From NCBI GenBank assembly GCA_028551475.1, contig CM052361.1, forward strand, positions 3,417,501 through 3,481,500: 64,000 nt of DNA, given 5' to 3'. The position numbers were made by a program, and so were the translations under genes. Each line of letters begins with the position of its first letter. Within the stretch, counting starts at the first letter, position 1. Positions 23,101-31,840 of the stretch are shown here, piece by piece. A model generated the notes under the pieces. It was not told the origin of the DNA, made no database searches, and saw only the letters and a list, made by a program, of their open reading frames with translations. Source of the stretch: Casuarina equisetifolia. Its lineage: Eukaryota; Streptophyta; Magnoliopsida; Fagales; Casuarinaceae.

Positions 23101-23318
23101 TTTATGCTGTCGGCAAGGTTAGCGAAAGCGGCGGGAAACCAAGTTGGTTTCAGAGCACACTAAATGAAAGTCGCTTGGATAATTACTACAGGACCGTAGC
23201 AGTGCTGAGTTTCATGAACCTTTTGTTCTGCATATGGGTGGCAACTTGGTACACCGATCAGCACGATGCATGTTGGGAGTCGAAAATACCAGAGCACGAA
23301 GCATCTTGCCCTGTGTAA
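20187..23318 (+). CDS. NRT1/PTR family (NPF, POT) transporter, copy 2
   Basis: Four exons join in frame to 553 residues: 20187-20211, 21103-21317, 21405-21934 and 22427-23318. Introns 2 and 3 are GT-AG. The protein starts MPFLSIVRALVWADKLVEL and continues with TYLTDEWNL, PLGMAFLADAYFG, GMAAVGMVTATFLL, WLDKAA, MIPMWTTFIMSGVV, PMSVWWLLPQFFLLAAHDG and a C-terminal membrane helix, the layout of NPF proton-coupled nitrate/peptide/hormone transporters with about 12 membrane spans. The length fits the family. The ExxER proton motif of the first helix is not present (the sequence reads ADKLVEL). Oddity: the first exon end that keeps the frame is followed by CA, not GT; using the nearby GTAAGG gives a stop early in exon 2. 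It is therefore either spliced unusually or starts elsewhere. It is the intact partner of the upstream pseudogene. Confidence 0.8.
20700..20870. repeat. Tandem duplication within NPF intron 1
   Basis: Two units of about 83 bp, starting ggatttttgtagtgtccca at 20700 and about 20783, lie side by side in the first intron of NPF copy 2. They have no coding content. Confidence 0.7.
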
Positions 23319-24960
23319 TTAAGACGTGAGTGATTGGAAGGATATCATTTTACAGTCCGTTTCTCGTGTTTCCCTGTAACGTTCATATCTATATAAAATG
23401 CGCCAAAGATTATAAAATGGGTTAATGAAGACTGAATCATTTTATTCTTTAAATAGCAAATGTTGTTGTTACATACCCAACTATTAAACCAAAAAGTTTA
23501 GATCTGTTAACATGGCGGGCTCAATTAGCCGAGCTTCGGAGTGAACATGTCATCAACATTTAAGTCATTGCAAAACAATGAGCTTAAAAAGCTACTTGAT
23601 GTGGTTCATGTTCCTTTCTATCTTCAGTCGTAACAACGAGAGAACTTCATTGTACTATGGATGCCAGATGTGGTCCGCATGGGGCTGCTTTGTTCCAAGC
23701 TTCTACTCCCATTACATAGGAACTTCCCACGCCACCTTGGCAACTTCAATAGATGTCACAAAAGAACCTGAAAATTTCGGCAACTTTTATTGTTTCAACG
23801 AGAGCACTTGTCTAAAGCAATCCTTTCGTTTAGAAAATCTTTCTATGTTGGAACTTAGTTCTTTAACCTGTTACAACTAATTTTTTGTGTCTCTGTACCA
23901 CAGAAAGCCGAGGTTCTTGGTAGAAATGGTACCATCTTTCCAGAATAATTGATTCATTGGTTCAAGCAATCACTGGTAAGGGATCAATAATCTACTACTT
24001 TTGATTATTGAAATATTTGGATCTTCAAAATGCATTGCACTTCATACTTGACGATGTTTAATCACAGGTGAGAAATAATTGCGAGTAGATCCCCAAAACA
24101 TCACACAGATAACGTCAAAAAACTATAATAAATCAACAAGTGGCTAATAACATGAATGACAATTACTCAACAATCAAACAAAAATATCACAGTTTCCTTC
24201 TTAATATGGCGAATAGAAGGATATTTCCTCCCTTTCTTTAGCACTTTGGGCTTGCTTTATTTGTTCTAGGTACAGTGGAAATAGTGTAACTAAAAGTAAA
24301 AAAGAACATGGAGGCTTTTAAGTTACATAGGGCTTAAAATGTTTCCTTTCAAATAAGCGGCTAAGTATTCACTGGATGTGCATTTTTGTCAAATGGTGGT
24401 ACATTCTTTTTCTTTTTCTTTTTTCTTTTTTCTTTTTATAATGTGTGCATCCAAATTCAAGTTGTTAAATCTAAGACTAAGAGGTCTCATGCATCATCTA
24501 CTTCTAACTAAATTAGACATTTGTTGACAAATGGTGGTGGTAAATCTTGCATGAAGAGCAGCCTAGAATTTAATTTTTTTTTTCTGTTTCTTTTATTCTT
24601 GGAAGGAACTTGGGTTTTTTTAGTGAGTCATTCATATTGTTGAAGACACACATAGCAACATGAAGATTTTAATTAGTTGATATAAACTAATTCTTGTGCG
24701 GGAGGGAGTATTCATCAATCACTATTTCAGGTTTCTATACAGTAAAGAACGGATAGAAAACTGTCCTTTTCACTTCTATCGCCATGACAATCTATTAAAC
24801 AATATAAAATAGATCAAGTTTTCCAAAACCTTACATTGATAGACATTATGTATTTACTATTTATATGCTAAGTGACTATTTTGCTTCTACTTCCAATTAT
24901 AACTCTCCACATGAAAATTGGGGCATGACAAGTTCAATCTGAGATTTCATCACTCATAGT
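23319..24960. other. 3' flank of NPF copy 2, no gene seen
   Basis: The first kilobase is the duplicate of 16485-17480. The remainder is AT-rich, with a TTTTCTTTTT tract near 24405-24437. No supported gene. Confidence 0.6.
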
Positions 24961-25039
24961 CTAGAGTCCAGATTTTTCCTTTTTCTTGTGTGGATGAGTA
25001 GCACATGGAGAGCCATAATTTTGCTGGCTGAGGAAATAC

Positions 25040-25330
25040 ATGGCTTGCCATTTAAGACAAGTAGGGTAGCAGAGAAGATGTGATTTTCTCTTACATATTG
25101 GCTTTGAACTCTGTGTATGTGATGCCTTTTCTGAAGTAACCAATTTAGTTGCAATTTGGATGTCCCTCTTTGACCCCTAAACCGATATCCTTTAATATTG
25201 TAGCTATGATGATAATAAGCCTGTTAGTATTATTCGAATTTTTTTCACTAATGTAAAATTCTTTATACTATTTAACAGCATCGTAGAAGAAAAAAGAAAC
25301 ATGAAACAAACAAATAAGTCAACGACAGCA
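25040..25330 (+). pseudogene. Remnant of TPX2-like gene 3' end
   Basis: The bases ggtagcagagaagatg near 25066 match the start of the TPX2-like exon at 8831. From about 25080 the sequence parallels the TPX2-like 3' flank (9460-9710) over some 250 bp. The intervening exons 5 and 6 are missing. This is a decayed partial copy, lying downstream of the second NPF copy. Confidence 0.55.
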
Positions 25331-26244
25331 GCCATTTTTTGTTTTTGTTTTTTTTTCAAAATCAAATCGCATTTATTATCAAACAGCTGTAGTTTTCGCT
25401 CTCTAAGAACACTGAATTACCCTCCTCAGCTTCCACCATTCTCATCAGCTGTACCTTCTTCCTCCGTAGCACCCATTCTACATGTTCCCATCTGATCTGC
25501 CATCTTCTTATCTCCCATCACACTATTATATTCACTTCAGATCTGGAATTTTTTCTTATCTATTTACACCTCTTTTTTGTCATGTTCTTCTCTTTATTTA
25601 TTGTCGCCATTGCTGAAGAGATATACATTCTCATCAACTGCACCTTTTTGAGCAATGGTGACAATCCCAAGGAAGCCGTGGCATGGTGGAAGGCATTGAA
25701 GGAAAATGTCGAAGACAACAACGTTTATGCCAACAGAGATGCACAGGAGGTAGGAACCATCAAAGGAAGTCAGAAAGTTTGAAAAAGATGTTCTCTTTTT
25801 AGCGTTGAATTCTCCGAATGCCCCTAACACGCTGTCTCTAGTTGGGTCCGACACCGGCGCGTGCCAGTGTCAGCGTCCGATCGAACGGTTAGACGTAGCT
25901 TTCATAGGACACTGCATTTGGCAGTAAGTCGGCTGCTGCCACGCGTCGCTGTCGGCTAGGCCTCTCCGCAGGTTTCTGTCGGGTGGATCGGCCGAGACTT
26001 TTTCCGTTTCCGAAGCCAGTCCAAATCCTTTTGGGGGGTTATATGGTTTACTTTTAACAGGCAAATACAGCGTGATCTGCAGCAGCAGCGGCAGGACGCA
26101 CCAAAGACAGCAAAAGGCAAAACAGAATCACCCCCCAACAAAATCTTCATCGCCCAACCACTCCTTTTTTCAACCTCCTCCATTTGCACCCACCTCTCTC
26201 TCTTTCTCTCACTGCTCAAGCCGTTCTCCGGTTGAAACTTTGCA
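25331..26244. other. Upstream region of the LRR gene
   Basis: It includes a 66-codon open frame (25582-25782; KEAVAWWKALKENVED) that I do not recognise and that may be a gene scrap. From about 25800 onward the GC content rises toward the LRR gene. Short CT-rich runs just before its start (about 26186-26215) are typical of plant 5' untranslated regions. Confidence 0.4.
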
Positions 26245-27624
26245 ATGGCGTTGTTCCATCTCTTTCTCGTGATTCTGTTGTCTGTTCTGGTGATTTCAGA
26301 CCAGCAACCTCTGCTCGATTCGGCCGAGAGGGATGCTGTCTTCCGAGTTCTCTATTCCGTCAACCCAAGTGTTCCCTGGCGTACTCTCATTCCGGAAGAC
26401 GATTTCTGCTCCTCCGCTCCGCACGGTGTCGGTTGCGACTATTTCTCCGAAGACGGTGACGCTTGGAGTTCTGCTCATATTATCGAGCTCAGCTTCGGGT
26501 ATGTCTCAGACTCCGCTCCCAACCCGCCTTGCCATTCGAACTCCACCCTCGATCCCTCTCTTTTCACCGAATTCAGGTTTTTGCGCAAGCTGTTCTTCTA
26601 CAAGTGCTTCAACGATGAGACGCAAGTCGTTACTGTCCCCGACGATGCCCTTTCTCCGACGTTCTCGTCCACTCTCAGGGAGCTGGTTTTCATCGACAAT
26701 CCGGGTCTGGTTGGGCCTCTCAGCCGCGTTCTGCGCAACTACACGAAGGTGAGAAGGGTTGTTCTGCCAGGGAACGGACTTTACGGTGAAATCCCAGATG
26801 GCTGCGATGACTTGGTCGGCCTCGAGGAACTCACGCTCTCGAGAAACAAACTCTCCGGTAGGGTCCCACGGAGCTTGGCGAAGTTGAAGAACCTTAGGGT
26901 TCTTGACCTGAGTCAGAACAATCTCGATGGATACGTCCCTGAAGTTTTGGGTAATCTCACGGAGCTTTTGAAGCTGGACCTGAGCTCCAACAAGCTCGTA
27001 GGTAAAATCCCTGAGGGTTTAAGAAACCTGCAGAGCCTGGAGTTTCTTGACCTGAGCTATAACCGTTTTGGCAACTATGGCATACCGTTGTTCCTGGCCG
27101 AGATGCCCAGACTAAGAGAGGTGTTCCTGAGTGGCAACTTTCTAAGGGGGCCGATTCCGGAAATATGGGAAAAGCTGGGCGGCGTTGTGGGCATAGGCCT
27201 GTCAAACACCGGACTGGTTGGGAAGATTCCGGCTTCAATGGGGGTGCACCTGAGAAACTTGCACTACTTAGGGCTCGACAACAACAAGCTTGAAGGAAAC
27301 GTGCCATTGGAGTTTGGCCTTTTGGCAGCCGCCAGCGAAATCAACTTGGAGAACAACAATCTGAGCGGGAGGGTCCCATTTTTTGCCAAGATTGGCAGGA
27401 AACTGAAGCTCAACGGCAACCCCGAGCTCTGCGCCGATGTATGGTCCGGCTGCAGCCCCAGGAAACTGAAGGCGTGCACCAACAAACCCGTCGTTCCCAA
27501 TGCCATCCTTTTCACCGGCGGTTCTAACCCACTACTGGTTGCTCCCTCTATTTCTTGGGTTTTTGGTTTGTCTCTGACTTTGCATGCTGTCTGTGGTTGC
27601 TTTGGGACAGAAAGAATCCTGTAA
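26245..27624 (+). CDS. Leucine-rich repeat protein, PII-2/TMM-like
   Basis: Single-exon gene of 459 codons. Residues 1-20 (MALFHLFLVILLSVLVISDQ) form a signal peptide. A Cys-containing N-cap (DDFCSSAPHGVGCDYF) follows, then about ten plant-type LRRs between residues 120 and 390, with units such as LEELTLSRNKLSGRVP, LRVLDLSQNNLDGYVP, LLKLDLSSNKLVGKIP and LEFLDLSYNRFGNYGIP. A Cys-flanked cap (NPELCADVWSGC) closes the repeats. The C-terminus is hydrophobic (SISWVFGLSLTLHAVCG), so the protein is either membrane-tethered or GPI-anchored; no kinase domain is present. The architecture resembles the Piriformospora indica-insensitive 2-like / TOO MANY MOUTHS-related receptor-like proteins, which act at the cell surface in signalling. 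That family assignment comes from memory of the architecture; the LRR nature is seen directly. Confidence 0.9.
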   Translation: MALFHLFLVILLSVLVISDQQPLLDSAERDAVFRVLYSVNPSVPWRTLIPEDDFCSSAPHGVGCDYFSEDGDAWSSAHIIELSFGYVSDSAPNPPCHSNSTLDPSLFTEFRFLRKLFFYKCFNDETQVVTVPDDALSPTFSSTLRELVFIDNPGLVGPLSRVLRNYTKVRRVVLPGNGLYGEIPDGCDDLVGLEELTLSRNKLSGRVPRSLAKLKNLRVLDLSQNNLDGYVPEVLGNLTELLKLDLSSNKLVGKIPEGLRNLQSLEFLDLSYNRFGNYGIPLFLAEMPRLREVFLSGNFLRGPIPEIWEKLGGVVGIGLSNTGLVGKIPASMGVHLRNLHYLGLDNNKLEGNVPLEFGLLAAASEINLENNNLSGRVPFFAKIGRKLKLNGNPELCADVWSGCSPRKLKACTNKPVVPNAILFTGGSNPLLVAPSISWVFGLSLTLHAVCGCFGTERIL

Positions 27625-28449
27625 TTATGGTACTACTTGGAGTAGAACTGCATATAGCTTCGTTTAACTCTTCGTCTGGAAATTTTTGTTGGGAACATGT
27701 GAACTTTTTATCTGCAATCCAAAGTTCTTGTTCTGTTTTGGGTTTCTATCTTTCGTTGTGTTCGTAGAGAAAACATTGGTTCTTGGCTTTAGCAAGCTCA
27801 AACATGGTTTTGTCTCCTGTGTTATCTGAGGAAAGAGTGGTATCAGACCATGCAGAAAGAGACAGAAACAAGCTCCCTTTCGTACGAGAGGGAAGTAGGC
27901 AAAACAGCGACCTGTTTCAGCCTTTTGGCAATACAGCCAACCGTCCAAACATCCATTAATGTGGTTTGACAAGACTCCCGAAACAGAGGCATGCAATTCG
28001 GCTGCTCTGTCCTTTGTCTTACGTTAACTTCGCCGATTTATGAATGTTTATCCGATTAATTTGCTTCCAAAACCAGTTTAATGTCAGGCATATAAGGACC
28101 AATTCCAACTATACTCGAAAGCAATGATATGTTCCTTTAAATTGAAGACAATGTGATTGTATCAGTGCTTTAATGGTTATTGATGAAGTATTGAATAAAG
28201 AGAAGAAACACCCATCAATGCAGCTTCTCCAAAAAAGAAATACATATATACAGTGAATACCATTCCGTTTAGGTGTTAAATAATTATCACAAAGAAAAAG
28301 GCACCAAAGTCTACCACGGTCCAGTATCAACCTGTCAATACTGTAATTTCTTACGAGAAAATTGAAATGAGAGAATGTTCCTTCAACCTTTTTTTTCCCT
28401 TTTAGCCTATTTGGGTAAAGTTGCGTTGAGCTTGGCAGGGTTGGAAGAA
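27625..28449. other. LRR gene 3' flank
   Basis: Non-coding. About 27885-27985 is the partner of the dispersed repeat at 10955-11028. The minus-strand frames here have no supporting features. Confidence 0.5.
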
Positions 28450-28720
28450 CATGGGGTTCTTGACCCGAGTCACTAAAATTTCGAGGAAAGCGTGCCAACT
28501 GAGCTTGGCAGGAGGCTCCAGTTCGGCAGCAACCCAGAACAGTCCGCCAACTAGGGTTCGGCTGTGCAGAGTGCAGCAAACATGTTGTTTCCTGATGCCA
28601 CCCTCTGTTTCGATATGCCCCAAACCATTACTGGTAACCCCTGGTGTTATGTTTCTTGGATTCTTTGCTCGATCTATCGTTGCTTTAGAAATAATCTGTT
28701 TCTATTTTTTTAATGTATAG
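28450..28720 (+). pseudogene. Remnant of a second LRR gene, C-terminal part
   Basis: Pieces parallel the end of the LRR gene upstream. gttcttgacccgagtca matches gttcttgacctgagtca at about 26904. ttggcaggaggctccagttc...gcaaccca aligns with ttggcaggaaactgaagctc...gcaacccc. gatgccaccctctgt and tttcttggattctttg align with aatgccatccttttca and tttcttgggttttt. Stops and frameshifts break it and most repeats are gone. Confidence 0.5.
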
Positions 28721-29099
28721 GTTTGGACCTTAACGAGGGATTTGAAGTTTGAGGAGCTTCAAAGGAAAATTAGTAGCAATCCATGACCCACTCTAAATGA
28801 TATTGGGACTAAACCCCAAGTTATAACGAGCAATTTCCCAACGATGAAAGGGGCTCTGCCAGTTCATGAGATCTTAAACAACCAATATCAAAAATATCAT
28901 GACATTTAAAATTTAGTGAAACTAAATAATATGTCAAAGCAGCAAAACACAATAAGACACCGTCTGTCAGATGAAAATCTCGGTACCAGGAACAAAAATT
29001 GCCTAACACGTACTCTTTTGCCACATTTCTCCAACCAACAAAAAAAGACACCTAAAACTATGGCGCAGACCTCTACCAGACATCAAAGCAATTCATTAA
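28721..29099. other. Spacer and S19 3' flank
   Basis: Non-coding, AT-rich. It includes the 3' untranslated region of the minus-strand S19 gene. No ORF supported. Confidence 0.5.
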
Positions 29100-31398
29100 T
29101 CAAGGGGCAACCACGATCCTTCCGGCAACTTGGTCGAGATCCCGCTGACCGGTTGAGGTGATTTTCCTCCCACTGAGAAACAGCCATAATGAGAACGTAT
29201 CAGAAAATAAGATCACATTTCAAGGGAACTTGCAATTTGATTAGAATCAGAAAGATCAAACTGCAGTAAAGAGAAGCAGCCAATTGGAGGTTCAGTTGAG
29301 AAGGATGAGCTAAAACATGTTACGGGGGTTTGAGTATTTTGTTTTATTTGTTCCATAGCACAATTTCACTACGGAGAAATACAGAGTTTGGGAGAGGGTG
29401 AGGGTGATGAGACAGGACTATGATTGCAAGGAATAAAAAATCAGGTCTCAAGGAATATAGGACTCACCCCTTGGCGTCCACGTCAATGATGTTCATTATC
29501 TGCAACTGCTGTAGAATGTGGCGAGCAACAGCCCCACTGCTCCTGCAGAAATGGGGTGGCCGACTTCCATTCCTCTGACTCCCACCGTAAATCCTTCGGA
29601 AAGAACCAACACCAAGACCTCCCCTCAAGTAGATCTTCCTTGCCATGGAGGCTGCACAAAATTTGGCAAAGTTCCGATCATACAACCAATCCTCCAACGG
29701 ACATGGGAGAGTACGTTTAGGATGCGGCACAACACAAAGGAGCATAACAGAAAGGTTTCTTACCAGCTCTTACAAAATACCAGTCAGGGTCATTGGGAGC
29801 CAGCTCCTTAAATCGGGCAGTCTTGACAATATCAGCCCACTCAGGCAACTCCATCTGTGAACACAAAAATAAATGCCAAGGAAAATAAGATCAACATCAT
29901 AGGTGAGCAGTATAACGAATATAACTTAATACAACTACTACTTTACATTGCAAAATGCATCTGTAATTTCAATCATCTCCACTGCCGGAACAAGGGTAAA
30001 AGGCAGAATCTTTGATGAAAGAATTCATCAGAAAGTACATTCACTGAAACTATTTCTAAGAAGTAAATTGCTTTACTAAAAGACACCTATTTAAGGACAA
30101 CACTACGAATGGCACATAAACGATATCTCTAATTTACTGACTCCTCCAAGATACCATTTAAGATAGTTCATATTATGGACCTTTTCCAACTATCTTCATT
30201 CACTGCTCACAACCTCCTCAAGTTATTCCGTTTGCAGTTTATTAGATCATACCGCTAAAGATAAGAAGACTTAAACCAGGAAAGATATCTTAGAGCTCCA
30301 AGTAGAACCATCATTCAGTGCAAAAACTTAGGGGAAGCAGGACATCATTTAAGTTCGTGCATAACGAACAAAACTGCACCTTTGCAGAAAAGAGATGATT
30401 TAGCAGGATCCGCTAAAAGTCGCACGCTATGCACAGAACCACAGATATACTAGCAAGCAAATCATAATAGACAAAGCAAACCAAAAGTTATCAAAGCAGG
30501 ATACAAGCTAAGCTACATAAATCAAATCAGACTAGTCAAGGGAAAAACCTTGCACCGTGACGAGACTTCATTTTGAATAAAGATTACTTCGCTTGTTTAA
30601 CACACATAAACCATAGAACCCATAAATTTTTACGGTTTCCTACCTCACCATACGATCAAATCAAGGTACAAGCGTTTACAAAACAAACCAAAATTAGACC
30701 GGGAGAGTGAGCAATGTTGATATCATTGATTTGTATCACCTGTTTGGCTACGTAACTAGGTGTTGAAATCTATTGTGCCCCTAATGCGGGTACTAGGGAA
30801 ACTTGGCAAGCATCAGTGATCGCCGTCCTTGAGGGTGGATGCTTTGTTCTGTCAGCCATTCAGTTCTACCGAAGGAAAGACTACCTACCTGAACTGCAAT
30901 ACGTTATGGGTGGTACAGATGAAAATCTCACATCAGACTGCGCTGGTGGCAGTGTCATTACTTCACCATCCGGGACAGTTCTAGGTGTGCCTAATTATAA
31001 AGGAGAGGGCTTTGTCTCTACCGATTTAGCTATCGTACCACTTCCGCACTCAGATCTAGCACTTCTGTGTTTACACTGCACAAATTCTACTTCAGAAGCC
31101 TAAAGATCAGAAATTGGTAACTTATTACAAAGGCGAACTTGGTCCACATGAAAACAGACATCGTGAGATTGATTGCCGAGACAATCGCAAACAAGAATCA
31201 ACCATTTGGAACAATCAAATAGGAAATGAAAGACGTCGTTGTATTCAGATGCTAAAACCCCATAAAACCAACGAGATTGAGTTGTAAACCGTTTCAACTT
31301 TCTTGTGAGATATATACCTTGCCGGATCGCTTGAGATGAGACGAGTAGGCCTTCACAAACTCGTGAGGCGAAACGTCCTTCACAGTCCTTGCGGCCAT
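29100..31398 (-). CDS. RPS19: 40S ribosomal protein S19 (eS19)
   Basis: Four exons on the minus strand (31398-31318, 29854-29764, 29651-29468, 29172-29100) join to 142 residues. The protein begins [20 protein letters not shown], continues [55 protein letters not shown] and ends [15 protein letters not shown], which matches plant eS19 throughout. All introns are GT-AG. The protein is part of the small ribosomal subunit head and is needed for 18S rRNA maturation. Intron 1 is about 1.46 kb and contains a nitrilase gene fragment on the opposite strand. The upstream 442 bp are shared with the divergently transcribed MPP beta gene and contain telo-box and GGCCCA motifs common in plant ribosomal protein promoters. 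No lesion was seen; it looks functional. Confidence 0.95.
30759..31103 (+). pseudogene. Nitrilase (NIT4-like) fragment inside S19 intron
   Basis: An open frame of 115 codons reads [59 protein letters not shown] and [13 protein letters not shown]. This is the segment of plant nitrilases (cyanoalanine hydratase/nitrilase type) that follows the catalytic cysteine. The N-terminal half with the catalytic Glu, Lys and Cys is missing. After about 31030 the frame no longer resembles the family. It lies antisense to S19 within its first intron and has no start of its own. I infer a captured gene fragment without enzymatic function. Confidence 0.8.
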
Positions 31399-31840
31399 CG
31401 TTGAAGCAAGTGAGAGCTCCGCACACTGAGGGTAATCGCCAAGAGTAGGGTTTCCAATTCGACCGTGATAGGGTTCTTACATATAGCGGCTCCGTTACTT
31501 TAGGGTTCCCTCCTTTCGCATTTTATCCGACTCAATCAAACCGAACCGGCCCAGTACTATTTAAGCCTCGGCCCACGTTATGTAAACGACTGGATTCTCC
31601 ACTAATTCCTTGTAGTTTTTGAAATCTTGTATTAATTTTTCGGAAATTTTTTTTTTTTTAAAATCTGCAAAATACAAAAACAGATTCAGATACCAAGTGT
31701 CCAGTAAAAGGGCCCAGATTTGCGGGCTGTTTTAAAACGACAGCGTGTCGTGGGCTGAACTCCTCTAGAAAGACCAGAAGCCATTTCTCGTCTCGTCTCA
31801 AACCCTAGGGGGACTCTGCGAGAGAGACAGAGACACAGAA
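31399..31840. promoter_or_regulatory. Divergent S19 / MPP beta promoter region
   Basis: The 442 bp between the two start codons carry telo-box motifs (AAACCCTA type) at 31446-31453 on the minus strand and 31800-31807 on the plus strand, with a related TTTAGGGTT at 31498-31506. They also carry GGCCCA/TGGGCY site-II-type motifs at 31548-31553, 31570-31575, 31711-31716 and 31751-31756. In plants this pair of motifs marks promoters of ribosomal and mitochondrial housekeeping genes and is bound by TCP-type factors. A shared, bidirectional promoter is an inference. Confidence 0.65.

Noticed and set aside
29855..31317. Possible intronic C/D snoRNA in S19 intron 1
   Set aside because: A TGATGA-like box occurs on the minus strand near 30015, but no matching D box or terminal stem was found at a suitable distance.
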